64,000 bases of DNA from Dipteris shenzhenensis (GCA_047967505.1 CM106539.1), one strand, 5' to 3'. Numbered from the stretch's first letter, positions 44,419-56,563 are shown. Notes: generated by a model not told the origin, from the letters alone. Made by a program: numbers and translations.

Positions 44419-46137
44419 TCAGGGAATAGTGACTGGTGGATTGCCCCTCTGCATTTGCTGTAAAATTTCACCAAAATCTGCATCACGAGCATATTGCTCC
44501 CTCATGCCTTCTAGGTCCTGATGATAAGCAATAGTCACATTAATGACCTGGGGTCTTCGGGACAAGGCATCTACCACTCTGTTCCGAATTCCTGGGGTAT
44601 GGACAATCTGAAAATGATACATTGACAGCATGTTTGCCCATTTCATATGCTTCTCGGAAAGCTTGGTTTGAGTCAAAAAGTATCTCAGACTTTGGTGATC
44701 TGTCTTAACAGTAAAATCTGCACCCAAAAGATAGTGCTTCCATGTATGGATGGCATGAATTACAGCCAATAACTCTTTCTCATAGATTCCTAGATATCTC
44801 TCTGCATCCCGAAGTCTCCTGCTTTCATAGGCCACTACATGACCATTCTGATGCAATGCAGCCCCAACACATTCTCCACAAGCATCGCAATCAACATCAA
44901 AAGATTAATAGCGATCCGGGACTACAAGAATAGGCTCTGTAGTCAACTTCTCCTTGAGTGTATTGAATGCTTTCTTCTGTGATATTCCCCATGTGAAGGC
45001 TGCATTTTTCTTAGTAAGGTCATGTAATGGAGCTGCGATATCAGCAAAATGCCTGATGAACCTTCTGTAGTAAGAACACAGGCCTAGGAAACTTCGAACT
45101 TCATGCACAGTTTTCAGCTCTGGCCATTCCTGAATGGCACGGATCTTTGCTGGATCCATTTGTATCCCTTTCTTGGATAGTATATGCCCCAGATAATGGA
45201 TTTCTTCCAAGAACAATTCACTTTTCTTGCTGTTTGCATAGAGCTGATGATTTCTCAGTTCTTGAAACACTATAGCAAGATGTTCCCTGTGCTCTTCTTC
45301 TATCTTTGAAAAGACTAAGATATCATCAAAGAAAGTACCCGTGAAATGCCTGTACTTTCGGAAGATGCGATCCATCATTCTATTGAATGTGGCTGGAGCA
45401 TTTGTCAACCCAAAAGGCATCACTAAGTATTCATACAACCCGAATGTAGTGCGGAACGCTATCTTGTGCACATCCTGAGGCTGTATCCTCACTTGGTGAT
45501 AGCCACTCTTTAAGTCTATCCTGCTGAAAACTGAAGCTCCATTTAACTGATCCAGCACATCATCAATGCGCGGAATAGGGAATCTATTCTTGATTGTCAT
45601 TTTGTTCAGTGCGCGATAATCGACGCACATACGGAATGAACCATCTTTCTTCTGTACTAGCAGTACAGGGGAACAAAAAGGAGACGAGCTGGGCTGAATC
45701 AATCCTTTGGACAGCAAGTCCTGTACCTGAGTCATAATCTCCTCTCTCTGAGTCGCACTGACTCTATAAGGTGGTCTGTTTGGTGGCTCACTACCAGGCA
45801 TTAACTCTATCTGATGATCTTCTGGTCTCTCTGGGGGTAACTCCCCTGGCAAAGCATCGGAAAAGCAATTTTTAAAGTTTACAAGAAACTGAAACTTATC
45901 CTTGTCTGCATCATTCATTTCAGCATGCATATCATTCTCTTTTTCTTTTACAAAAACCATGTACGTAGAAATTGCAGACTTTATTGCTTTACCACATGTA
46001 ACATCAGATACAATGGGGATAGTCTCCCCTTTATTCCTAGCAATTAAACGCTGATTTTTCCCCCTATGCACAAACTCCAGCACTCTTTCAGGAAGAGTCA
46101 ACTTCACTGCCTTGCGATGAAACCAAGGCATTCCCAA
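44419..46137 (-). pseudogene. reverse transcriptase and RNase H of element E
   Basis: RT spans the uninterrupted 46137-44905 frame: [20 protein letters not shown] (about 45700), RMCVDYRALN (about 45630), [15 protein letters not shown] (about 45520) and GTFFDDILVFS (about 45330; catalytic DD intact). RNase H follows after one break near 44900: AYESRRLRDAERYLGIYEKE (about 44830) and VKTDHQSLRYFL (about 44700). It copies the element RNA and removes the template. The break between RT and RNase H (about 44857-44905) prevents a single polyprotein. Confidence 0.92.
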
Positions 46138-46144
46138 GACTACA

Positions 46145-47692
46145 TCATGATGTTTCAGTGGAGAAATGAAGAAGTCTTCCTGATCCGAGCTTCCCTATCA
46201 AGGGAGTGACTGGCACAGGATTCCCACAAAACATCTGATCGGCATCTAAAGCCCTGCCCAACTCCTCCGTCTTTATTCCCAGCCTCAGGGCTAGGTCCTC
46301 TGATATAAAATTATCAGTAGCCCCTGGATCAAATAAAATCAGCGCTTGCTGGTCTCTGACTTTTCCCCAAGATAGCAACAATTCTCGTTCCTTTGGGTTT
46401 GAAACATGACCCAGTATGTCAGGAATTCCTCCCGCCATTGGCTTTTGCGGTCCTCGTGGCTTCTCTGCCTCTTTTCCCTTCGAAGTTGAAGGCTTTTCTG
46501 GGCACTGGGCAGCCACATGCCCCTCTTTGCCACACTCGAAGCATTTCCCATCTCTACGGAATTCAGCTATCTGTTCAGGGGTGAATAGAGATTTGCCTTT
46601 ATAAGCCTTTGAAAACTGAGTACCCCTCGGCTTCAGAGGCTGAAACCCTTTCTTTTCAACCTTGGGGTACTCTTTCTTTTCTGATTTTGAAAAATCAGTT
46701 TTCTTTCTTTCAGCACGTCCTGCATGCAAGGATAGTACCGTAGATGGATCTTGTAACGGCACAAGACTAGCTACTGAAGCTGAATGCATAAGGTCTTGAA
46801 TGTTCTTTGCCCCCAAAGCATTCACTACTGCCTGAATTCTTGGAGTGAGACCTGCTCTGTACTTTCTCATTTGGGTCCCTTTGGAGATCTTTTTGAAAGG
46901 TGCAACCTACAAATAAGCATCTCAAAACTTTTGGTTGTACACATCCACTGTATCTCCTGCATCCATATGCAAACTGTCCCAATCTTGAAGAACATGGTCT
47001 CTAAACTGTTTAGGCATAAACTGCTGGTAGAAGGCTTTCTTGAAGTCCTTCCACTTCCTTGGGGCTGACCCATCTGTGGTTTGTGCACTCCACCATGCAC
47101 TAACTGTCGCTGTCAAGTGCAAACTGACCATTCTTAACTTGGAGGATTCTGAAAACTTTTCTGTGCCGAATGCAGCATCAAACTGCCTGATGAACTGCAA
47201 TGCTTTGTCTGTATGACCATATTGTCCATTGTAGGTCATAAACTTGACAGATTTACCTCCCTCTTTGAATTCCTTGGTCTCTCTGGAAGACTTTCTCTTC
47301 CTAGACTTCTTGTGTTTCCTTCTTTTCCTGGATGGTTTATCTGATAAGGAAGAAGAAGATACAGAAGTCGAACTCAAGGTAGACGGTGATGGACTAAGAG
47401 ATCGGTGATGATGCCTCGATCTCTTCCTGCTATGAGACCATCCCCTATGGGATCTCTCTTTCTCAGGCTGTACACGAGAGTGTGCCTCTGGCATTGGCAC
47501 GTCATGTACTGCATTAGGCATAGCTTCTGCTTGAAACAAATGCTGAGCCCTTGGATCCTTTTTGAGATTTTCCATCTCTTGTATACGAGTACGTACCATC
47601 TGTTCAAATTCTTGTTGAGTTTGCTGCACACTTCTCTGTCTTGGATGTACATCCCTATCTTGTGAATCCCACTGGATAGGTGATTGATCCAT
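46145..47692 (-). pseudogene. gag and protease of element E
   Basis: Gag starts at MDQSPIQWDSQDRD (47692) with a basic S/R/K-rich stretch (SRKRRKHKKSRKR) and a retrotransposon gag core (FIRQFDAAFGTEKFSESSK about 47190; SAWWSAQTT about 47090). Two stops follow in the same frame, TGA at 46922-46924 and TAG at 46907-46909. Next come the zinc knuckle (CFECGKEGHVAAQC, about 46540) and protease with LFDPGATDNFISEDLALRLG (about 46330). The active-site triplet reads D-P-G rather than D-S/T-G. An indel near 46190 separates protease from RT. Confidence 0.88.
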
Positions 47693-49003
47693 ATTCTGAG
47701 ATCTGCAAATTTTTCACACACCGTGTAGGTAACTGATGCACAACTACCTTTGCTTTTCCGACAAAAAAATACCTCAACAAGAGGTGTCTTGCATTCACAA
47801 CTTGTGCCAGTAATTGGGCTATCAATTCAAAGCATAAACCCACAAAATTGCTAAAGCATCAACAATTGTATTGCCCTTTTTCTGGCTACTGCAAAAAGCA
47901 CTCAGAAGCATCTGATTCATCTTCCCAGTACACAAAGGCATGCATTTTCTTTTTCTGCAAATCTCTGATTTCTCTGCTTTTCTCTGCTTTTCTGCTGCTT
48001 TTCTGATAGTAAAAGTCTGCTTTCTCTGTTTTCTCTGTTTTTCTGCTGCTTTTCTGACAGTAAAAGTCTGACAGGCAGGTGAAATCTGCTAGCAGAAACA
48101 GTGTCTGCAACTGTCTTTTTTTTTTTTTTTTGAAAGAACAATAACCAGATGGAGTAACTGGCTAGTTACTCTAACCAGAGTGACTGGTTCTGGTCTGGTT
48201 AGTCTGCAACTAGACTAACTGGACTGGTTACACCAACCAAACTGGTCTGGTTAGGCCAGATTAACTGGACCAATGTTGAACTAACTGGGTACTGGTTCAA
48301 CTAACCAGAGCTGACTAGATGTAGTTAACTTAACCAGGGTTTCATTAACCACAGGTCAACCAACCAGGATTTACTGTACCAGGGTTAACTTAACCACTGG
48401 CCTGCCAGGCTGGCTGCCATGTGTCAGTGCCACGTCATCTAGTGCGCTGTCTGCCACGTGTCAGTGCCACGTCAGCTGGACTTGCTCGCACCCTGGCCAC
48501 GTCACCAGGAGCCACGTAAGCCTAAGGTTTCACACCTTCACTTGGCTGCATCACGCCTCAGAAACCATCGCGCGTCGCGCCTCGCTGGAGCCGTCTGTGT
48601 GCAATGCTGTTCTCTGGTGAAGGTGCGTCAGGTCCGTCTCAAGGAGCAAAGCTTCTATCGACCAGCGTAGCTCTTCGTCACCAACAATCTTTGCATATGC
48701 AGATGGTTCTCTTGGCCTTGTCTGGAATTACGTGGATATAATGCGTGCCTACCGTCGTTGGCTCTCCGTGTCACGTTTGCATGGAGGCATCGATTCTTTT
48801 CCTCACAATTAACAGCAGTGCTCTGTTTCTCTGTGGAAAAGACCAGCAACGAGACCCCCGTAGACTCGTCCTCTTCAAACAGCGAAAAGACCAGCTGTAC
48901 CGTCATAAAACTACAGCAGCGCCTCTTTCTTTTCCGTTAATTTTCAGCAGAGTCACACATCAACTCCTTGGATCGTCACCGTCTAAGAAGACAGTATAGC
49001 CCT
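47693..49003 (-). other. untranslated leader of element E
   Basis: About 1.3 kb between the primer site and gag. Contains TTTCTCTG/TTTCTGCTGC repeats (47960-48070), a T-run (48116-48131) and the CTGGTTA array listed next. Open frames here are short and unrecognised. Confidence 0.7.
48138..48400. repeat. AACCAG/CTGGTT inverted-word array
   Basis: More than fifteen copies of AACCAG, CTGGTT or AACTGG in about 260 bp, on both strands, often as imperfect palindromes such as AACTGGTT. It lies in the leader of element E. Confidence 0.8.
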
Positions 49004-49015
49004 GCTCTGATACCA
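49004..49015 (-). other. primer binding site of element E, initiator-Met tRNA type
   Basis: TGGTATCAGAGC on the minus strand, one base inside the 5' LTR. Confidence 0.9.
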
Positions 49016-49016
49016 A

Positions 49017-50390
49017 TGAAATCCCTCACGCTCTTTGAGAGACAGCAATTACTGAGAACGAAACCTCCTTCGTAAAAACCAGCAAGCACACTTCCTTTTT
49101 TTTGCCCTCCCTCTCTCTCTCTCTCTCAACAGAGACACTAGGGCCCAGGACAACATGTCGGGCTGGACACCCCCGAAGGTATTTTATTACTTGAAGAGAA
49201 TCTGTTACAAAAGTTCAGCGTAGAGCTGTCTGATCACACTCTACTCCAAAAACGTGAAAATCTCTTCATTACAAGAGCTTCAAGCTCATTTCAAATTGGC
49301 AACATGCCACTTGTCTAAAATCTAGACTAAGTCCTATTACATGCCACTAAGGGCCATTCTGGAGTCTTCAAAGCACTTGGTCACACGAACCGCCTCCTAG
49401 ATGCTTGTTAGGCTCCCGTAGCGCTTAGGAAAAATAACTCTTCCTAGTACCTGCAACAATTAATTAAAGCGCACCACCATGGCACCCATTAATTGTTAGC
49501 GCTTTGCATGCAAATAACACACTGTGGACTAATTCTAGTCACGGTGGGCGTCCCCACTGAATACATGTGCACACCTAAACAAATATAAAAATATATATTT
49601 ATTCTCTTGTTGACCGGAGTCAACACTCTTGATTATAATTAAGGAGCTTTGACCAAGGGTCAAGGCGCCTTAATTATAGCCAAGTCTCTCCAACCGAAGT
49701 TGGCACATCTTGGTTAACCGGGGTTAACCCCCTTGGTAATAAACCAAGTCTCCCCAACTGAAGTCAGGTTTACTTGACTAGAGTCAAGTATCTTTGACCG
49801 TAGTCAATCCTTTGACCATTAAAAGAACTCTTTGACCATAATTAACACATATAAAACTCTTTAATTATGATCAAATAAATGGTCAACTATGTCAAAACAC
49901 TTCCTCTTCTAGATTCTACTGCAGATCACGGGAGCAACACCACGAATCTCCACCCAGCCATATCTCGCTGAGGCTAACAAGCAGACAGAGATCTACTTTA
50001 CAAATTCAACGTGAATCATCTTCTTCTCTTCTCTCACTAGCCTCAGCAAGCCCCAATTCCCTAGATAGATCTAGATGCCACATGTCATCCATATAGGGCC
50101 TTCCTAATGCAACATTTCACCCCTCTCTTGGGATGCATTAAATTCCTTGCCCCTAGGCACAATCTTTGCACTAGGCCCTTGGCCTTAGATCTACCTTGTC
50201 TGGTGCTATCAGCCCTCACCTAGGACCTTGACATTAAATCCCTCCCGATCATTTACATGAAGCGCAAACACATATATTACAGAGATAGATCCTTTAAGGG
50301 AAATGTCGACTGATTCTTCCGAGGTCATGCTACCTCGGCTAGAGCGTAACAAACTATACTTTGACTTAGGATATTTACATTGTGGTGACA
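49017..50390 (-). repeat. 5' LTR of element E, interrupted by a solo LTR
   Basis: Matches 42147-43053 along its length, except that 462 bp (49890-50351) plus a 5-bp duplication interrupt it near its outer end. The conserved outer edge (ACTTTGACTTAGG...GTGGTGACA) resumes at 50357-50390. Confidence 0.93.
49890..50351. mobile_element. solo LTR nested in the 5' LTR of element E
   Basis: 462 bp with LTR-type termini (TGTCAAAACAC...GCGTAACA) and a perfect 5-bp target duplication AACTA at 49885-49889 and 50352-50356. The uninterrupted partner LTR shows a single AACTA at this place. Family and orientation are unknown; no internal region remains. Confidence 0.88.
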
Positions 50391-50395
50391 TTTTT

Positions 50396-51262
50396 CCCCA
50401 GGTGTAGAGGGGTTTTTGCCGGAGATGACTTGCAGTTCTCTCCTATTCCTTTCTCTCTCTCTCAGTGTGCTTTTATTTGATCAAGATGCGGCAAAATAGA
50501 GAGACCGTATTGAGACATATTAGACGAAAGGAGCAGATGATGACACCAAAGACAAATCTAGACCGAACACATCGGCATGTCATAGACTTCTACACGTTCG
50601 AGTCAGCACTGGCATACAGTGAAGAAGAGGAGGAGGAGCTAGCCGAGATGGGGATAGAGTGGATTAGTAGGAAGAGGAGATGAAGAGAAGTGGAGCCAGA
50701 GTTATAGAGGCCGTGTATAGAGCAGAGATCGATCAGAGCACGCATAATGAAGGTCTAATCTATCTGGCCTTATTGAGAGGGGATCATTAGAGGCGAGGTA
50801 TCGCCCTCGATATGGCCTACCTCACATAGAGATCATGGAGGCCAACCCCCCACCCTGTCGAGAGATGACAGAGATAGGTACAAGATATCCTCATATCCAG
50901 GAGCCCGGCGTTGGTTTGCCTGTGGTGCGGCTTCCCAGAGACCTTTGTAATTAGCCGCTTGGCTTCAAATGAATGTTAAATAAATACCGCAAGGGGCACC
51001 AACATTTGGGACCAATCGGTGTCCTTGTTTCTGAGTAGGAGCGCTCTAGCTCCCCTGTGATTTGTTCTGTGGTGCATATTTACTTGTCAATTTACTGTGT
51101 ATGCTGTAATTAAGTGGATCCTACCACCCTTTACGTTGTTGAGGCTGGTTTCAGTGGTTCCATTGTTCGGATCCACCTAACTTCTTCAAGAGGGGAGCCT
51201 GTGGTTGGCTTGGTGCAAGTCCAGCAGACTAGGGGAAGAAGACAACATACTATTCAGTAAAT
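50396..51262 (+). other. leader of gypsy element F, right part
   Basis: Continues the sequence cut by element E (GAGATGACTTGCAGTTCTC block). It includes a 72-codon open frame (50465-50683) with an acidic run (SEEEEEELAEMG) and basic end. I do not recognise it; it may be a leader ORF or chance. No standard primer site was found. Confidence 0.5.
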
Positions 51263-53080
51263 ATGTCACACAGGGGGAGATCCGTGAGCCTTACTGAGGA
51301 GGAAGAGCAGATGTCTCAGTCTCTTGGACGTGACCAAGGGGCAGGAGAGGAGACCCGGCATGTTGCAGAGCATCAAGATCATCGGACGGATGAGGAGGAT
51401 GTGGAACTATTCAAGGCACAGATGCAGAGTTTCATGAGTGCTTTCACACAGTTCACACACGATCCTCGCTTCCAGAAGATGATGAACTCAGATGTGCAGC
51501 TGAAGAAAAGAAAGCCTGAGGATCGGGATAGGGATGTTGAAGCTAACAAGCGACCACATGTCACTTTTCAGGATCAGCCCTCTCAAATCCCCTATGGTCA
51601 GCAGCAGTCTAATACGATTCTGGGGCCGACTCAAGGTAATAATTTTCAGTCTATGGTTTCCCGACAGCAAGGAGTTTTGGCAAACCCGGTGCACCTAGGT
51701 TATTTTGGTGGTGGTTCAGTGTTTCAGGCTATGGTCAACCCACATGCCCAATTTTCGGGTATGCCTGCTAGTCAAACAGTTGGGTTTCAGCCTAGTTTAC
51801 AGCCCATGGGACAGAACATGATGTATGCAAATGTTGGAGCAACCCCAGGGATGCAAACAGGTATGCCTACCGTTTGCCCTAGGAACCTGTTTATGACAAT
51901 TTGGCACCTCAAGGGAAGTTAAGGACTTTAAAGAGGCAGGTGCAGCCATGAAATTTGAGACATTCAGTGGGGTGAAGGACAAACTCAAGGCCTTGACCTC
52001 TTTGCAACAGTTCGATGCAGCCTACACAAGAGGGAATTTCACAAAGTCATCCAAGGTATGCCGGGCTGCAAGTTTTCTAAAGGGGAATGCACTGCAATGG
52101 TGGACCACTATGCTTATGCAAAACACCACACCAAACACGTGGGTAGGTTTCAAGCAGGTGTTTTCAGCTGCGTGGCTTACCACGACTTTTGAGTTGATAT
52201 CATGACTGCTTGGCATGAGCTGAATTCAATTAATTGCCATAATTTAAAGGAGTATAACAGCAAGTTTTGGGCGGCTTTGTTGCCTGTTAGCTCCTACCGG
52301 CTTGTTCCTTTCACTGAGCAGGTGGAGAAATATTGTTGAGGGCTGCCTAAGGAGTTGAGAGACTACTGCACGAAGACTAAGTCTCCAATATGTCTCAACT
52401 TATCGAGAATGCTAGCACGGCATATGCTTTCATATGCTTTGATGCTGGGGAGGACTCCTGGGTTCAAAGGTGGACAAAAGCAGGAAGCTAAGAAAGATGA
52501 CACAGATAAGAAAACTGGGTTCCGATTTTCCAAAATAGAGAAGAAGGCCAATCGTCAAAAGGCTGTGTTTGTTGTAGGGAGGCAACAAAACAATAAAAAG
52601 GCTTCCGTGTATTTGATTCCATAGGAACGGAGAACTCTCTATCAGGAAAAGAAGTGTTTCAGATGCAAAGAACCAGGTCATGTGTCTCGGGATTGCTCAA
52701 AGTGGAATCAGGAGAAGGCTGAGACAAGCAAAGGAGATCAGAAGGGGAAAAAACAGAAGACCATGGCTGGTTTGATGCCTGATGTGATCAGTGGGCAGCC
52801 CCAGGGTGAGGAAACTGAGTTATGCATAGCTTGGGGTAAAGTTCGGGACCAAACAGCCCTTGTTTTCTTTGATCCAGGTACAAAGGCCAATTTTATTTCT
52901 CCCGAGATGGCAGCGAGATTGGGCATTCGAGCTGAGGAGATGGGACCGAGCTGTGAAGCTCGCATGGCTAACCCGGAGTTCACCACTCTTGTCACACCTA
53001 TCATAGGGAAGTTGCGCTTACATATCCAGTCTTTCGTTGACAGCGAAGACTTTTATATTATGCCACTTGCAGTGTGACGT
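51263..53080 (+). pseudogene. gag and protease of gypsy element F
   Basis: Gag from MSHRGRSVSLTEEEEQMSQS (51263), with a Q/M/G-rich middle, then a gag core (TSLQQFDAAYTRGNFTKSSK about 52000; GNALQWWTTM about 52085). The zinc knuckle is CFRCKEPGHVSRDC (about 52660). Protease reads VFFDPGTKANFISPEMAARL (about 52865) and shares the D-P-G triplet with element E although the proteins are clearly diverged. Stops or shifts occur near 51890, 52200, 52338, 52622 and 53077. Confidence 0.88.
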
Positions 53081-54720
53081 TTTGTTGGGTATGCCATGTA
53101 TGCATCATTGGGATGTGGTGATAGAAGCCAAGAAGAGAAAAATAACAGTTTTGCATAAGGGAAAGACCCATGTAATTGACACGAAATTAAAAGGGGAGTC
53201 TCTCCCAGTTGTAACGGCTTCTGCCATTAATTATGTAATGAAAAGTCATATTTCTCCGTACATGGTTTTTGCTAGAGAGATACCCCCTGTAAATGAAGAG
53301 CATACTGTTTCCCGTTTGGAAAAGCAAAAGACTGTTTTTCTAACTGAATTTTCAGATTGCTTTTCTAATGAGTTGCCTAGTGAGCTTCCACCAAAAAGGC
53401 CAGAGGACCATGGGATTGACATCATACCTGGCAGTAGTCGACCCAATAGACCACCTTACAAAGTTAGTGCGGCGCTGCAGGAGGAGATCATGAGTCAGGT
53501 AAATGAACTTTTGGAGAAGGGGCTGATTCAGCCAAGTTCATCGCCTTATTGCTCTCCAGTTCTGTTGGTTCAGAAGAAGGATGGTTCTTGGCGTATGTGT
53601 ATTGATTACCGCACCTTGAATAAGATCACCATTAAGAACCACTTCCCTATACCCAGGATAGATGATATTCTGGATAGGTTGAAGGGGGGAGCTGTTTTCA
53701 ACCGCATTGATTTGAAGAGTGGATACCATCAGGTTCGCATACATCCAGAGGATGTGCATAAGACAGCGTTTAGGACTTCTTTTGAGTTGTATGAGTTTTT
53801 GGTTATGCCTTTCGGACTCACTAATGCTCCTGGCACCTTCAATCGTATGATGGACAGGATCTTTCGAGACCACAGAGCCTTCGTGGGAACATTCTTTGAT
53901 GACATGATTGTATTTTCGAAAGATGAGGAGGAGCATCGGGAGCATCTTGCGATTGTGTTCGCTGAGCTCAGAAGGCAAAGGTTGCTCATAAACCCCAAGA
54001 AAAGTAAGTTTTTCATGGCTGAGATTCATTTTTTGGGGCATATTGTTTCCAAGGATGGGGTTCCTATGGATCCAGCTAAAGTGGAAGCAATACGGAGTTG
54101 GCCACAACCAAAGAATTTGCACTGGGTTCGTAGTTTCTTGGGTTTGTGTTCCTACTACTATCGTTTTATCCATCACCTTGCAGAAATTACAGCCCCATGC
54201 ATGCGCTTTCCAAGAAGGAGAGACCTTTCCGGTGGACACAAGCAGAGAATGACTCTTTCGAGGAGTTGAAGCGCAAGCTTACAACAGATTCGGTGCCGAT
54301 TTTACCTAATTTGAGGAAGTCTTTTCACGTGCATGCGGATGCCTGCAGTAAAAATGGTATTGGAGCTGTTCTCACACAGGATGGGCATCCTGTAGCTTAT
54401 GAGAGTCGCATTTTACAGCCAGCTGAGTTGCATTTACAGATTTATGAGAAGGAGATGTTGGTTGTACTTCATGCTTTATCCACTTGGAAGCATTATCTGT
54501 TGGGAGCTGATTTTACAGTACAGACGGATCATCAATCTTTGCGCTTCTTCTTGACCCAATCTAAGCTGTCCGAGAAGCACATGAGGCGGGCAAACTTCTT
54601 GTCAATATTTCATTTTCAGATTGTACATGTTGAGGGCAAGAAGAATGTGGTAGCAGATGCTTTGTCCAAGAGGCCACAAGTTTCAGCTGTGACAATTGCT
54701 TATCACAATGAGTTGGATGT
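53037..54720 (+). pseudogene. reverse transcriptase and RNase H of element F, cut by E2
   Basis: [22 protein letters not shown] (about 53522), [10 protein letters not shown] (about 53593), [15 protein letters not shown] (about 53698) and [11 protein letters not shown] (about 53888, catalytic DD kept). RNase H continues after a shift near 54200: HADACSKNGIGAVLTQDGHP (about 54331), VQTDHQSLRFFL (about 54520), KNVVADALSKRP (about 54640). The protein ends abruptly at 54720 where the LTR of E2 begins, so integrase is missing. No continuation was found in the window. Confidence 0.92.
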
Positions 54721-55627
54721 TGAAATCCCACACATGTAATACCACGCTCATCATTTACTGCAAAAACACTCTCATAAGCGCTCTCTTTCTCCCTCTCTCT
54801 CCCTCTCTCTGCACATAGCTAGGGCCCAGGACAACATGTCGGGCTGGACTCCCCCAAAGGTCTTTATTCATCATAGAGAATTGGAGTACATCCGTTCAGC
54901 GTGGAAGCTGAGCATACAAATTCAAAACATGAATTGAAATTACATGAGCTCTCAGGCTCTCCTTGGCAACAAGCCACTTGTCAATTTCTACATTACTTTC
55001 CTACTAAGGGCAACTCTGGAGTCTTCGAAGCACTTGGTCACGCGAACCGCCTCCTAGACTCTCATTAGGCTCCATTGCGCTTAGGCAAATAAGTCTTCCT
55101 AGTACCTGCAACAATTAATTAAAGCGCACCACCATGATACCCCATTAATTGTTAGCGCTTTGCATGCAAATAACACACTGTGGACTAATTCTAGTCACCG
55201 TGGGCGTCCCCACTGAACACATGTACACACATAACAAATATAAAAGTATATATTTATTCTCTGGTTGACCGAAGTTAACGCTCTTGATCATAATTAAGGG
55301 GCTTTGACAAGGGTCACGAGACGCCTTAATTATAGTCAAGTCTCTCCAACCGAAGTTGCACAACTCTCTAACCGAAGTTGGCACAACTCTCCAACCGAAG
55401 TTGGCACATCTTGGTTAACCGGAGTTAACGTTCTTGGTATAAACCAAGTTTTCTTGATCGAGATCAGGCTTACTTGACCGAAGTCAAGTATCTGTGACCA
55501 TAGTCAATTCTTTGACCAATAGAAAAACTCTTTTGACCATAATTAACCCAGATGGAAAAACTCTTTAATTATGATCAAATAAATGGTCAACTGTACTTTG
55601 ACTTAGGATATTTACATTGTGGTGACA
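54721..55627 (-). repeat. 3' LTR of E-family element E2
   Basis: 907 bp with the same ends as the E LTRs (TGTCACC...GATTTCA on the minus strand) but clearly more diverged. Its inverted-repeat array has an extra tandem amplification of CTCTCCAACCGAAGTTG (three units, 55345-55405). The left flank is the RNase H of element F. Confidence 0.9.
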
Positions 55628-55639
55628 TCCCCTCGCCTT

Positions 55640-56557
55640 CTATTCAACTGACTTCAACTGAAAAGCTTCCTTGTAAACATCCAAAAGCTGTGGATGATCG
55701 GACAATACATCTTCATCCATCCACTTGGCATCCAATGCCGTATAATTCTTGAATTTTACAAGGTACCTGTAAAATTCTTTGCCCTAAGGGCCTTTGCGTA
55801 CGGTATGGTACACGATCTGCTCTAGCTGAAGAACCTCCTCCAACTCATCCACTTCTAGTATATCATCTGATATTGCTTCTGTAAGCTCTCGCCCCTGAAA
55901 TTTCTTTAGAAGACTCACATGGAATGCATTGTGAATCCTCCAATGCTCTGGCAATGCTAACCTGTATGCAACCTCATTTATTCTTTCTGTAACCCTGAAA
56001 GGGCCATAGTACCTAGGAGATAACTTTACATATACTTTCTGTTTGCCTTTGAACTTACGGAGCCTAGCTTTCTCGAACTTTAAAAGTACCCAATCCCCTT
56101 CCTTGAGATCTAACTGTCTCCTATGCTTATCTGCAGGTCTTTTATGCTTCTCTTGAGACCTTTCAATTGCTGTCCAAACTTGGCTGTAAGTTGTCTGGAG
56201 GTCTCTCACAAACTGATCAGCTGCAAATATTTCATCCTTGGTCCTCAGGATAGATGGCAGAATCACCTTCCCATAGATGACCTCAAAGGGGGCTTTCCCT
56301 GTAGAGCTGTGTACTGTATTATTGTAAGCAAACTCTACCAATGGTAGGTACTTTTCCCAGTCTGAACCTTGGTCACCCACGTAGCATTTCAGCATATCCA
56401 ATGCTATAGAATTGGCTACTTCACTTTGACCATCTGTCTCAGGATGGAAAGAAGAAGAAAAATTCAGATTCGTTCCCATGTTATCAAATAAAGCTCTCCA
56501 GAATAGACTGGTCATTCTCGGATCTCGATCACTCACAATGGACTTAGGCATACCATG
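55640..56557 (-). pseudogene. integrase C-terminus and chromodomain of E2
   Basis: Very close to the matching part of element [21 protein letters not shown] (about 56520), [20 protein letters not shown] (about 56340), [20 protein letters not shown], then [17 protein letters not shown] at 55784-55786 interrupts the chromodomain where element E has CAG. The element is cut at about 56557, where unrelated sequence linked to the Penelope-like element begins. RT, gag and 5' LTR are missing. Confidence 0.9.
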
Positions 56558-56563
56558 ATATAC

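Larger units (their letters stand above)
42147..50390 (-). mobile_element. full-length Ty3/gypsy chromovirus (element E)
   Basis: Two LTRs in the same orientation, an initiator-Met primer site, gag, protease, RT, RNase H, integrase and a C-terminal chromodomain, flanked by the 5-bp target duplication TTTTT (42142-42146 and 50391-50395). The LTRs differ at about a dozen of 907 positions by my manual comparison, so insertion is fairly recent. Even so, gag and pol already carry stops. The 5' LTR holds a nested solo LTR. The element itself sits inside the LTR/leader of element F. Confidence 0.93.

Noticed and set aside
45325-45345. FFDD in place of YxDD in gypsy RTs
   Set aside because: FFDD is common in plant Ty3/gypsy reverse transcriptases, and the two catalytic aspartates are intact.
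53538-54239. 233-codon minus-strand open frame
   Set aside because: It is the antisense of the element F reverse transcriptase, whose sense frame has all the RT motifs.
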